A DNA stretch of 64,000 bases from Roseococcus sp. SYP-B2431. GTDB lineage: Bacteria; Pseudomonadota; Alphaproteobacteria; Acetobacterales; Acetobacteraceae. Under the pieces are notes generated by a model, which was given only the letters and a program-made list of their open reading frames with translations, was not told where the DNA came from and searched no databases. The position numbers and the translations under genes were made by a program. Below are positions 17,431-25,676 of the stretch, one piece after another. Location of the stretch: positions 1,178,001-1,242,000 of the forward strand of contig NZ_SJXD01000011.1 in the NCBI RefSeq assembly GCF_004336745.1, read 5' to 3'. How positions within the stretch are numbered: the stretch's first letter is position 1; every line of letters starts with the position of its first letter.

Positions 17431-17670
17431 ATGGGCAAGGACTTCAGCCATATCGCCCGCCGCTGCGAGCGTGCCGTCGTGACCGCCTATCGCGAGCTGC
17501 GCGACGTGGGCACGCCGGACCTGTCCGCGTTCCAGGCCTGCACGACGCTGTATCGCGTGCATCACCCGGAAGCCTCGGTGGCGGAGGCGCGCCGGCTCGT
17601 GGCCGAATGGGTGGACCATCACGTGATGCGCGAGAGCACCGCGCCCACCCCGGGCTGCGAGTGCGACTGA
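17431..17670 (+). CDS. Small conserved-looking protein under a Fur-box-like site (unknown function)
   Basis: A 79-aa soluble protein; not recognised. The ATG at 17431 has GGAG at 17421-17424 (6-nt gap), better placed than the ATG one codon earlier. The body is predicted mostly helical (FSHIARRCERAVVTAYRELR, then EARRLVAEWVDHHVMRES). It has four cysteines, two of them in the C-terminal CEC motif (GCECD), plus a paired His-His. Together with the metal-regulator-like operator this suggests a metal- or Fe-S-related role, which is inference. It has its own promoter and is followed by a hairpin at 17677, so it is probably a monocistronic regulated unit. Confidence 0.75.
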   Translation: MGKDFSHIARRCERAVVTAYRELRDVGTPDLSAFQACTTLYRVHHPEASVAEARRLVAEWVDHHVMRESTAPTPGCECD

Positions 17671-17676
17671 CGACTC

Positions 17677-17704
17677 CCATCCGCCCCTGACGCGGGGCGG
17701 ATGG
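17677..17704 (+). terminator. Stem-loop after the 79-aa gene
   Basis: CCATCCGCCCC pairs perfectly (11 bp) with GGGGCGGATGG around a 6-nt loop, starting 7 nt after the stop codon. A pyrimidine-rich tract (CGGCTTCTTCTC) follows some 20 nt later but no true T-run, so termination is probable rather than certain. Confidence 0.55.
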
Positions 17705-17825
17705 CCAGCGGCCCTCATCGGCTTCTTCTCATCCCGGCGCGGGCCGCCCATCTTTCGTGCTGCCCATGTTCCGTGCCGCCCGGGTGCGTCCTGACCCGAC
17801 CGGCACGGCGCTCCCCCGCAGGCGC

Positions 17826-18200
17826 TCAGGTCGCCGAAGCGAAGCCCTTCCCGGCCTTGCGATAGGCGTCGCGGGGCGGCGCGAAGATGTCGAGCACCTT
17901 GCACCCCTCCGGCCCCGCCCGCATCGTATGCTCGATGCCACCCGGCGTGCGCCAGAAATCACCCTTCCCGACCGCGATCTCCTCGCCGCCCTGGATACGG
18001 ACCGCGCTGCCCTCGAGAAGCATGCCCCATTGCTCTTCCGGATGGCTGTGCATCGTCCCGGCGGCGTGTGGCGCGATGGTGACGACGGACAGCATGGCCT
18101 GCTCGCCCGGGAAGATGCGGGTGGTCAAGCCCGGGGCGAGCTCCCGCGCGAGCCCCTGGCTCTCGTCGTCGACGTTGTGGAACTCCTCGGCCTGACTCAT
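17826..18200 (-). CDS. Cupin-domain protein
   Basis: A 124-aa small beta-barrel protein. The cupin motifs are clear: motif 1 around GTMHSHPEEQWGMLLEGSA, with two His and a Glu that would hold a metal, and motif 2 around GDFWRTPGGIEHTM. The start at ATG 18200 follows GGGAGG with 7-nt spacing; an ATG five codons upstream overlaps that Shine-Dalgarno. Single-domain cupins range from sugar isomerases and dioxygenases to ligand sensors, so no reaction is assigned. It lies just downstream of the racemase gene on the same strand (38 nt) and may be its operon partner. Confidence 0.85.
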   Translation of the reverse strand: MSQAEEFHNVDDESQGLARELAPGLTTRIFPGEQAMLSVVTIAPHAAGTMHSHPEEQWGMLLEGSAVRIQGGEEIAVGKGDFWRTPGGIEHTMRAGPEGCKVLDIFAPPRDAYRKAGKGFASAT

Positions 18201-18238
18201 CGCATATCCTCCCATTGTCTCGCGATCCTAGCCGCGCT

Positions 18239-18919
18239 TCAGGCCTTCGCCCAGCCGATCGCGGCGCGCGCGAGGGCGGCGATCGTGTCGATCACGGGAA
18301 ATCCGAGCGCCGGTCCCGCCGCGACGCCGAGCGGGATCTCGGTGCAGCCCAGCACCACGGCCTTAGCTCCCTGCGCCCGCAGCCTCCGCGCGACCTCGGC
18401 CAGCGGCGCATAGGCCTCGGCCACACGGTTCGCCTTCACCAGGCCGACGGCCGGCATGACATGGCTCTCCTGCAGTTCCTCCGCGACGAGGCATTCGAAG
18501 CCCAGCCGCTCCTGGTAGAGCCGCATGGCCAGCGTGCCGGTGGTGCCCATCAGCCCGATCGGCCCCTCCGCCACGCCCTGGCGGCGCAGCTCGTCGGCCG
18601 CGGCGTCGACAATGTGCAGGATGGGCAGCCTGGTCGCGCCCCGCATGCCGTCGAACCAACCATGGGCGGTGTTGCAGGGGATCACGATGGCGCCGCAGCC
18701 GGCCGCCTCCAACCCGCGGATGCCGTTCACCAGCGCGGGCAGCGGATCCTCGCCGCCATGCACGCGCGCCTCGGTGCGGTCGGGCACGCGCGGGTCGGAC
18801 CAGAGCACGGTGGGGATGTGGTCCTGGTCGCGCGCGGCGGGCGTCAGCAGCGTGAGCTGGCGCATGAACTCCGCGGAAGCGAGCGGGCCCATGCCGCCCA
18901 GGACGCCCAGCATCTTCAT
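18239..18919 (-). CDS. Aspartate/glutamate racemase family protein
   Basis: A 226-aa PLP-independent racemase of the RacX/YgeA type. Both catalytic cysteine motifs are present: IPCNTAHGW (about residue 85) and VLGCTEIPL (about residue 194), plus the opening MLGVLGGMGPLASAEFM. The two-Cys mechanism interconverts D- and L-amino acids, usually Asp, Glu or a broad range; the substrate cannot be told from sequence. ATG at 18919 overlaps the stop of the upstream TSUP exporter by 4 nt (ATGA), which couples an amino-acid racemase to a small-acid exporter. Confidence 0.92.
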   Translation of the reverse strand: MKMLGVLGGMGPLASAEFMRQLTLLTPAARDQDHIPTVLWSDPRVPDRTEARVHGGEDPLPALVNGIRGLEAAGCGAIVIPCNTAHGWFDGMRGATRLPILHIVDAAADELRRQGVAEGPIGLMGTTGTLAMRLYQERLGFECLVAEELQESHVMPAVGLVKANRVAEAYAPLAEVARRLRAQGAKAVVLGCTEIPLGVAAGPALGFPVIDTIAALARAAIGWAKA

Positions 18920-19674
18920 CGAAAGAGACCCTCGCAGACAAGCTCGAGGCCGGTCGCGGCCAGGAGCACATAAATGATGCGGTAGAAGGCCCGGTCGCTC
19001 ACGCGGCCCTGGAGCCAGACGCCCATCCGGATGCCGATGGGGGCCAGTGGCAGCAGGACGAGGCTCGTCAGCAGGTTCTGCACCGAAAGGGCGCCCAGGA
19101 AGAAGTAGGGGATCAGCTTCAGGTAGTTCACTGTCGAGAAGAGGGCGACGGTGGTGGCCGTCAGCCGCTGCCGGCCCAGCTTCAGCGGGTAGAGGTAGAC
19201 TGCCGCCGGCGGCCCTCCCGCATGCGCGATGAAGCTCGTGAAGCCGGCGCAGGCGGCCCAGAAGCCGCCCTTGATCCGCGAGGGGATCACGGCCGGAACC
19301 ACGCGGCTGCCGCGCTCGAGCCAGAGGCTGCGCGCCAGGAAGACCAGGGTGATGCCGCCGATGAAGATCTTCACCATCGCGTCCGAGAGCGTGCCGAACA
19401 CGAAGCTGCCCAGCACGATGCCGACCACCGCGCCCGGCAGCATGATGCGCAGCTGGGCCGCGTCCCACCTGCCCCACCAGGCCCGGAGCGCCGCGATGTC
19501 CATCGCGCAGAGCACCGGCAGCGCGATCCCCGCGGCCTGGGAGGCCGGCATGACCAGCGACATCATCGGCACGCCGGCATTGCCCGCCCCGGAAGCGAAG
19601 CCGCCCTTGCTGATGCCCGTGAGGAGGAAGGCCGGAATGGCCAAGGCGTAGAACCAGGGATCTGTGATGAGCAA
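18916..19674 (-). CDS. TSUP (TauE/SafE) family anion exporter
   Basis: A 252-aa inner-membrane protein with about eight hydrophobic segments and the family's two glycine-rich repeats (GISKGGFASGAGNAGVPMMS near residue 20, and HAGGPPAAVYLYPLKL near residue 155). TSUP proteins move sulfite, sulfoacetate and other small organic sulfonates or acids out of the cell. It lies first in a racemase-cupin minus-strand group, coupled to the racemase. A second TSUP gene is divergent 104 nt away. Confidence 0.88.
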   Translation of the reverse strand: MLITDPWFYALAIPAFLLTGISKGGFASGAGNAGVPMMSLVMPASQAAGIALPVLCAMDIAALRAWWGRWDAAQLRIMLPGAVVGIVLGSFVFGTLSDAMVKIFIGGITLVFLARSLWLERGSRVVPAVIPSRIKGGFWAACAGFTSFIAHAGGPPAAVYLYPLKLGRQRLTATTVALFSTVNYLKLIPYFFLGALSVQNLLTSLVLLPLAPIGIRMGVWLQGRVSDRAFYRIIYVLLAATGLELVCEGLFR

Positions 19675-19778
19675 GTCGCCTCGCGGGGATGACAGTTCGC
19701 GGCTGCGAAGCTATGGCACTGCCAGCGGAACGACCACCACTCCGAGGCCGTCCGAATTGTCTGGAAGGCCTGAATCCG

Positions 19779-20600
19779 ATGGATCATTTGACATGGCTCG
19801 GGCTGCTGGCCCTGGCGATGGGCGCGACCGGCCTCTTCTCCGGCCTGCTGGCGGGGCTCTTCGGCGTCGGCGGCGGGATCGTCATCGTGCCGGTGCTCTT
19901 CTACATCCTGCCGCTCTTCGACGTGCCGGCGGACACGCAGATGAAGGTCGCGGTCGCGACCTCGCTGGCCACCATCATCCCCACCTCCATCGTCTCGGCG
20001 CGCAAGCACTGGGCGAAGGGGGCCATCGACATGCCGCTGCTCAGGAGCCTGACGCCCGCGATGTTCGTGGGTGTGCTGGTCGGCACCTACCTGACGGCGG
20101 TGCTGAAGGGGCCGGGGATGACCCTCGTCTTCGCCTGCGTGGCGCTGCTGGTGGCGGCCAATATGGGCTTCACGGGCGTGGCCTTCCGGCTGCGCGACAG
20201 CATGCCCTTCGGCTGGGCGCGGCAGGTGATCGGCAGCGGCATCGGCGCGATCAGCGCCGTCATGGGCATCGGCGGCGGGACGGTGGGCGTGCCGGTGCTC
20301 GGCATGTTCGGCACGCCGATCCGCTCCGCGGTGGCGACCGCCTCGGCCTTCGGGCTCGTGATCTCCATCCCGGCGACGATCGGGCTGATCTGGGCCGGGA
20401 TCGGCGCCGAAGGGCGGCCGCCCTATTCGCTCGGCTGGGTGAACCTGGTGGGCTTCGCGCTGATCGTGCCGGGCTCCATCCTCGCGACCCCCTGGGGCGT
20501 GGCCCTGGCGCACAGCATCCGGCCGGAACTGCTGAAGAAGGCCTTCGCCGTCTTCCTGGCGATTACCAGCATCCGGATGTTCTATTCCCTCCTGGCCTGA
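19779..20600 (+). CDS. TSUP (TauE/SafE) family anion exporter, second copy
   Basis: A 273-aa membrane protein with the two-repeat TSUP architecture: GLFGVGGGIVIVPVLFYI near residue 28 and GIGGGTVGVPVLGMFGTP near residue 165, each starting a four-helix half. It is only loosely similar to the divergent TSUP at 18916-19674, so it is not a recent duplicate. ATG 19779 is preceded by GGAAGG at a longish 11-nt spacing; the 30-codon in-frame extension upstream looks non-coding. Likely a sulfite or organic-anion exporter. Convergent with the unknown gene at 20624. Confidence 0.88.
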   Translation: MDHLTWLGLLALAMGATGLFSGLLAGLFGVGGGIVIVPVLFYILPLFDVPADTQMKVAVATSLATIIPTSIVSARKHWAKGAIDMPLLRSLTPAMFVGVLVGTYLTAVLKGPGMTLVFACVALLVAANMGFTGVAFRLRDSMPFGWARQVIGSGIGAISAVMGIGGGTVGVPVLGMFGTPIRSAVATASAFGLVISIPATIGLIWAGIGAEGRPPYSLGWVNLVGFALIVPGSILATPWGVALAHSIRPELLKKAFAVFLAITSIRMFYSLLA

Positions 20601-20623
20601 GGGCCCGCATCCTCGCGGGGCTC

Positions 20624-21295
20624 CTAGCGCAGCCCGGCCGGCGTCTCCGGCATGTCCATGAAGTTGGAGGCCGCCGCGGCCCGGGCGATCAGCGCGCGCA
20701 GCGCCGGGTTCTTCGCACCCTCCAGGTCGGTCAGCACGTCCATCGGGCAGAAGAACTCGTGCGCCTGGGCCGTCTGGCTCGACATGAAGCCGCGAAAGTG
20801 CCGGTCCTGCAGCGCGAAGAGCACGCGGGCATCCCGGACAGGCAGGATCAACGGCACCTTCGGTTCCTTCTTCACCATCCGGATGAGGCGCCAGCGGGGG
20901 ATGTTGTTGCCGGGAATGCCCGGCTCCATGAGCCACTCGACGGGACAGACCGCGAGCAGCGATCCGGTGCTGGGCGCGAAGCGTGAGCGCTTGTCCAGCA
21001 GGTTCTGATAGGTGCTGCAAGCCTCGATGCAGAGGACGTCCACATAGGGTTCCTCGGCCCTCGTGCTGAAATGCAGGTAGAGGCCGTCCGGCAGGGTGCA
21101 AAGGCGGTGCGCGCCGGGGATCTTGAGGTAGGGCTGCGTGACCTTGCGCTCCAGATCGGGCCGCGCCCGCAGCCAGGTGCCGGGCTGCTTGGCGGAAGGC
21201 TCGAGGCCGGGCGGCCGTTGCGGCCATTGGCCGAGGGTGCGGCGCACAAGCTGGTCCAGCTGAGCGCCTGGGACGCGTCCCGTCTTCGCAACCAT
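20624..21295 (-). CDS. Unknown protein, 223 aa
   Basis: Not recognised. A soluble, charged protein without signal peptide or membrane segment. ATG 21295 follows GGAGGGTGG, a strong ribosome site. A mid-region (PYVDVLCIEACSTYQNLLDK) and a following stretch (PGIPGNNIPRWRLIRMVKKE) look like conserved folded sequence, and the C-terminus is alanine-rich helix. It stands alone upstream of an AT-rich 286-nt gap that probably carries its promoter. The codon bias is that of the host, so it is a resident gene rather than a recent arrival. Confidence 0.7.
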   Translation of the reverse strand: MVAKTGRVPGAQLDQLVRRTLGQWPQRPPGLEPSAKQPGTWLRARPDLERKVTQPYLKIPGAHRLCTLPDGLYLHFSTRAEEPYVDVLCIEACSTYQNLLDKRSRFAPSTGSLLAVCPVEWLMEPGIPGNNIPRWRLIRMVKKEPKVPLILPVRDARVLFALQDRHFRGFMSSQTAQAHEFFCPMDVLTDLEGAKNPALRALIARAAAASNFMDMPETPAGLR

Positions 21296-21581
21296 GAGCC
21301 ACCCTCCAGGAAAAACACAACCTACGCGCGAATAATGACGCAACTTTCAGGGAGGGCAAGCATTAATAGGCTTTTTCTCCGCCGCTCCTTATTTTATAGG
21401 ACTTTCATATAGTGCCCAGGGGTACATATCTGAAATTTTCGTGTATTTACCCTTTACTGCTGCACTTCCTTCAACTGACATAGAAGACTACCATCCCATC
21501 GTCTTCGCGCTACGGCACAAAAATGGGAAGGAATGCGGATACAAGCTGACGCAGTCCTACAACCGGATCGACCGGCCTCGG
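21296..21581. other. AT-rich intergenic region (promoter region of the 223-aa gene; recJ 3' side)
   Basis: This 286-nt gap between recJ's end and the unknown gene's start is clearly AT-richer than its surroundings. On the minus strand TTGCCC and ATTATT, 17 nt apart at about 21320-21350, could be a promoter for the unknown gene. I see no credible open reading frame, tRNA or repeat. It may be a relic of an inserted element. Confidence 0.5.
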
Positions 21582-23345
21582 CTACAGCCGCGCCGCATCC
21601 GTCACGAAGAAGCCCGCGCTGGTCTGCTCGTTCCACACCTCCGCGCGCAGGTGCCCGGTCAGCAGCAGGGGCGCGCCGCCCTGGGCGAGCAGCGCTTCGG
21701 CGAGCGGACCCTCCTTCGCGCGGAAACAGATGGCCTTGAGCCTTCCGCCATCCTCGCCCTCCAGGAAGGCGCGGATGGTGGCGCCCTCCTTGCCCACCCG
21801 CCCCGACTTCACCACGCGGGCGCGCGAGAGCGCGAAGCAGGGCTCCTCGTTGCCGGAGCCGAAGGGCGCGAGGCGGGCCACGCCCTGGGCCAGCTCCGTG
21901 GTCGCGCCGCGCACGCTGAGCGCCCCCTCGATCACCAGCTCGGCCGCGCCGGGCAGGTCGCGCGCGGCGGCGAGCCGATCGTCCAGATGCGCGTGCAGCT
22001 CCGGCAGCCGCGCGGCCTCGATGGTGAAGCCCGCAGCCATGGCGTGCCCGCCGCCGGCGACCAGCAGGCCGGACTGCCGCGCCGCGATGATGGCCGCGCC
22101 CAGGTCCAGCCCCGGCACGGAGCGGCCCGAGCCCTTGCCCATCCCGGCCTCGAAGCCCGCCACGCAGGCCGGGCGGTTGAAGCGCTCGCGGACGCGCCCG
22201 GCCACGATGCCGACCACGCCGGGATGCCAGCCCTCGTCCTGCAGCAGGAGCACGGCATGGCCGCGCCCGATCTGCTCTTCCGCCTGCCGCATCGCGGAGG
22301 CGAGCACGCCGGCCTCGACCTCCTGCCGCTTGCGGTTCACGGCGTCGAGGCGCTCGGCCATGGCCCGGGCCTCGATCGGATCCGCCTCCAGCAGCAGGCG
22401 CAGCCCGAGATCCGGGGCCGCGATCCGCCCGCCCGCATTGATCCGCGGACCGAGAATGAAGCCCAGCGTATGCGCCGAGGGCTCGTCGCGCACGGCGGAA
22501 AGCTCCATCAGGGCGGCGAGCCCAGCCCTGCCCCGCCGCGCCATCACGCGCAGGCCCTGGATCACCAGCGCCCGGTTGACGCCGATCAGCGGCACCACGT
22601 CGCAGACCGTCGCCAGCGCGACGAGGTCCAGCAGCTCCCGCAGGTCCGGCTCCGGCCGGGCGGCGAAGTGGCCTCGGCGGCGCAGCTCGCGCTGCATGGC
22701 GACGGCCGCCAGGAAGGCCACGCCCGCCGCGCAGAGCTGGCGAAGCCCGGAGGTGCAGTCCAGCCGGTTGGGATTCACCGCCGCGACCACGCGCGGCGGC
22801 GGCCCTTCGGCCTTGTGGTGGTCCAGCACCACGATGTCGGCGAGACCCTTGGCGACCGCGAGCGCGTCATGCGCCGCGATGCCGCAATCCACGCAGACGA
22901 TCAGCGTGGCGCCCCTCGCCATCAGCCCCTCGATCGCCGGCCCGTTCGGCCCATAGCCCTCGGCCAGCCGGTCCGGCACGTAGGGGATCGCGCGGCAGCC
23001 CAGCGCCCGCAGCGCCTGGACCATGAGCGCGCCGGAGCAGGCGCCGTCCACGTCGTAATCGGCGAAGACCGCGACGGTCTCGGCGCGCTGCACGGCATCG
23101 GCGAGCCGCGCGGCCGCGCCGTCCATGTCCAGCAGCAGCGAGGGGTCGGGCAGCAGCGCGCGCAGCGTGGGCTCGAGGAATTGCGCGGCGCTGTCGGCCT
23201 CCACGCCACGCGCCGCCAGGAGCCGCCCGACCAGCTCCGGCAGGCCGAGCTGCTGCGACAGCGCGGCCGCCCGGCGCGGATCCGCATGGCGCCAGACCCA
23301 GCGGCGCCCCGTCAGGCTGCGCTCGACGCCGAGCGCAGTTTCCAT
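21582..23345 (-). CDS. recJ: Single-stranded-DNA-specific exonuclease RecJ
   Basis: A 587-aa 5'-3' nuclease acting on single-stranded DNA in RecF-pathway recombination and mismatch repair. DHH phosphoesterase motifs are intact: FADYDVDG at residues 94-101, CVDCGIAAHDA near 151-161 and VLDHHKAEG with the DHH triad at 175-177. The DHHA1 domain follows (GGGHAMAAGFTIE near residue 440), then an OB-type C-terminus. Last gene of the aminotransferase-hom-glpX-recJ operon; its ATG shares one base with the glpX stop (TGATG). Confidence 0.96.
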   Translation of the reverse strand: METALGVERSLTGRRWVWRHADPRRAAALSQQLGLPELVGRLLAARGVEADSAAQFLEPTLRALLPDPSLLLDMDGAAARLADAVQRAETVAVFADYDVDGACSGALMVQALRALGCRAIPYVPDRLAEGYGPNGPAIEGLMARGATLIVCVDCGIAAHDALAVAKGLADIVVLDHHKAEGPPPRVVAAVNPNRLDCTSGLRQLCAAGVAFLAAVAMQRELRRRGHFAARPEPDLRELLDLVALATVCDVVPLIGVNRALVIQGLRVMARRGRAGLAALMELSAVRDEPSAHTLGFILGPRINAGGRIAAPDLGLRLLLEADPIEARAMAERLDAVNRKRQEVEAGVLASAMRQAEEQIGRGHAVLLLQDEGWHPGVVGIVAGRVRERFNRPACVAGFEAGMGKGSGRSVPGLDLGAAIIAARQSGLLVAGGGHAMAAGFTIEAARLPELHAHLDDRLAAARDLPGAAELVIEGALSVRGATTELAQGVARLAPFGSGNEEPCFALSRARVVKSGRVGKEGATIRAFLEGEDGGRLKAICFRAKEGPLAEALLAQGGAPLLLTGHLRAEVWNEQTSAGFFVTDAARL

Positions 23346-24340
23346 CAGATGGGCTTCACCTGGAAGTTGTGGTGCGCCTCCACGTAGCGGACTGTGCCCG
23401 ACTTGCTGCGCATCACGATGGAATGGGTGATCGCCCCGCCCGGGATGAGCCGGACGCCGCGCAGCATGGGTCCGGTGGTGACGCCGGTGGCCGCGAACAT
23501 CACGTCGCCCGAGGCGAGGTCGTCCATCTCGTATTTCTTCTTCGGGTCGTCGATGCCCATCTCCTTGGCGCGCACCACCTGCGCCTCCTCCTCGAAGATG
23601 AGGCGGCCCTGCATCTGGCCGCCGGTGCAGCGCAGCGCCGCGGCCGCCAGCACGCCCTCGGGCGCGCCGCCCCAGCCCAGATACATGTCCACGCCCGTCT
23701 CGGGCTGGGCGCAGGCCACCACGCCGAAGACGTCGCCGTCGGGGATGAGCATGAGGCGCGCCCCGGCGGCGCGGCAGGCCTTGATGATGTCCTTGTGGCG
23801 GTCCCGGTCGAGCGCGCAGACGGTCAGCTCGCCGATCGAGACGCCCTTGGCCTTGGCCAGCGCCGCGAGGTTGTCGCCGGGCGACCGATCGAGGTCGACG
23901 ATGCCCTGCGGATAGCCCGGGCCGATCGCGATCTTGTCCATGTAGCAGTCGGGCGCGTGCAGGAAGCCGCCGCGATTGGCGAGCGCCACCACGGCCATGG
24001 CGTTGGGGCCGCCCTTGGCCGTGAGTGTCGTGCCCTCCAGCGGGTCGACGGCGATGTCGGCCAGCATGCCGGTGCCGGACCTGGCGTAGAGGCCGACCTT
24101 CTCGCCGATATAGAGCATCGGCGCCTCGTCCATCTCGCCCTCGCCGATGACGACGGTGCCGTGGATGGCCACCGAGTCGAAGGCGCGGCGCATGGCCTCG
24201 ACGGCCGCGCCGTCCGCCGCGTTCTTGTCGCCCTTACCGACCCAGGAGCTCGCGGCCAGGGCCGCGGCCTCGGTAACGCGCACCAGCTCCAGGGCCAAGT
24301 TGCGGTCCACGTTGCGGGGCCTGTTCTCGGTCTCGCTCAT
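23345..24340 (-). CDS. glpX: Fructose-1,6-bisphosphatase, class II
   Basis: A 331-aa metal-dependent phosphatase of gluconeogenesis and pentose cycling. Diagnostic motifs are VVIGEGEMDEAPMLYIGE near residue 65, VDPLEGTTLTAKGGPNAMAV near 97 and GWGGAPEGVLAAAALRCTGG near 200. Length is typical for GlpX. GAGGA stands about 10 nt before ATG 24340. Sits between hom (43-nt gap) and recJ (1-nt overlap), an arrangement common in Rhodospirillales-type genomes. Confidence 0.96.
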   Translation of the reverse strand: MSETENRPRNVDRNLALELVRVTEAAALAASSWVGKGDKNAADGAAVEAMRRAFDSVAIHGTVVIGEGEMDEAPMLYIGEKVGLYARSGTGMLADIAVDPLEGTTLTAKGGPNAMAVVALANRGGFLHAPDCYMDKIAIGPGYPQGIVDLDRSPGDNLAALAKAKGVSIGELTVCALDRDRHKDIIKACRAAGARLMLIPDGDVFGVVACAQPETGVDMYLGWGGAPEGVLAAAALRCTGGQMQGRLIFEEEAQVVRAKEMGIDDPKKKYEMDDLASGDVMFAATGVTTGPMLRGVRLIPGGAITHSIVMRSKSGTVRYVEAHHNFQVKPI

Positions 24341-24383
24341 CGGTCTGGGAATCCTCTAGAGTCGGTTCAGGAGCCTGTATAGC

Positions 24384-25676
24384 TCAGAGAAGCTCGATGC
24401 GGATCATCGCCGGCCGCTCCACCACGCTCGGCAGGGCGGCGATGCGGCTCAGGGCCGACCGCATCTGCGCCTCCTCGCATTCATGGGTGACCAGCACGAC
24501 CGGCACCGCCTCGCCCGGGGCGCGGCCGCGCTGGAGCATGGACTCCAGGCTGATGCGCATGTCGCGCAGCACGCCCGTGACGTCGGCGATGACGCCCGGC
24601 TGGTCCAGCACCATAAGGCGCAGGTAGTAGGCGCCGCGATGCCGCTCCATGGGCAGGCCGGGCGTCTGGTCGAGCGCCGCCGTGCCGACGCCCCAGACGG
24701 GGGAATGGCAGCCCCGGGCGATGTCGACGAGGTCCGCCACGACGGCGCTGGCGGTGGGCCCGGCGCCCGCGCCGCGGCCCTGCAGGACCACCCGGCCCAC
24801 CGCGTCGCCCTCGACGAGGACCGCGTTGAAGACGCCGTCCACATTGGCGATGGGGTTGCCGACCGGCACCATGCAGGGGTGCACGCGGGTGGCCACGCCC
24901 CCCTCCTCCCGGCTGGCGATCCCCAGCAGCTTGATGTGGTAGCCGAGCTCGCCAGCCAGCGCGATGTCGAGCGCCGAGACGTTGCGGATGCCCTCGATGT
25001 GCAGCGCGCCCAGGTCGACCTCCTGGCCGAAGGCCAGCGCGGCCAGGATGGCCAGCTTGTGGGCCGCGTCCACGCCGTCGATGTCGAAGGCGGGGTCGGC
25101 CTCGGCATAGCCCAGCCGCTGGGCCTCGGCGAGCACCTCGGCGAAGGGCAGGCCCTTCAGCCGCATCTCGGTGAGGATGTAGTTGCAGGTGCCGTTCAGG
25201 ATGCCGGCGACGCGGCTGATGCGGTTGCCGGCCAGCCCCTCGCGCAGCGCCTTGATGGCCGGAATCCCGCCGGCCACCGCCGCCTCGTAGCAGAGCGCCA
25301 CACCCTTCTGCTCGGCGAGCTTCGCCAGCGCGCCGCCATGGGTGGCGAGCAGCGCCTTGTTGGCGGTGACGACGGGCTTGCCGGCCGCCAGCGCGGCCTC
25401 GACCAGCGCGCGGGCCGGCCCCTCGGAGCCGCCCATCAGCTCGACCACGATGTCGACCTGCGGGTCGGCGGCCAGCGCCACGGCGTCGTCGTGCCAGGCG
25501 AGGCCCGAGAGGGCCAGTCCGCGATCGCGCTTCCGGTCGCGGGCCGACACGGCCACCACCTCGATGGGCCGCCCGGCCCGGGCCGCGATCAGTTCCGCGT
25601 TGCCGCGCAACAGCGTCAGCACGCCGGCGCCGACCGTTCCGAGGCCGGCCACGCCCAGTTTGAGAGGAGATTTCAT
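24384..25676 (-). CDS. hom: Homoserine dehydrogenase
   Basis: A 430-aa NAD(P)-dependent enzyme that reduces aspartate semialdehyde to homoserine for threonine and methionine. The Rossmann start LGVAGLGTVGAGVLTLLRG is at residues 7-25; GILNGTCNYILTEM and EADPAFDIDGVDAAHK carry substrate-binding and catalytic residues. The C-terminal 75 residues are an ACT domain (VLDQPGVIADVTGVLRDMRI), implying feedback control by threonine. ATG overlaps the aminotransferase stop by 4 nt. Confidence 0.96.
   Translation of the reverse strand: MKSPLKLGVAGLGTVGAGVLTLLRGNAELIAARAGRPIEVVAVSARDRKRDRGLALSGLAWHDDAVALAADPQVDIVVELMGGSEGPARALVEAALAAGKPVVTANKALLATHGGALAKLAEQKGVALCYEAAVAGGIPAIKALREGLAGNRISRVAGILNGTCNYILTEMRLKGLPFAEVLAEAQRLGYAEADPAFDIDGVDAAHKLAILAALAFGQEVDLGALHIEGIRNVSALDIALAGELGYHIKLLGIASREEGGVATRVHPCMVPVGNPIANVDGVFNAVLVEGDAVGRVVLQGRGAGAGPTASAVVADLVDIARGCHSPVWGVGTAALDQTPGLPMERHRGAYYLRLMVLDQPGVIADVTGVLRDMRISLESMLQRGRAPGEAVPVVLVTHECEEAQMRSALSRIAALPSVVERPAMIRIELL

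Noticed and set aside
19563-21359. 598-codon minus-strand frame spanning the TSUP gene and the unknown gene
   Set aside because: It crosses several real genes in the wrong frame and has no start signal or domain.
21441-23387. 648-codon plus-strand frame across recJ
   Set aside because: Opposite recJ, whose DHH motifs are intact; its first 80 codons come from the AT-rich gap but show no protein-like pattern.
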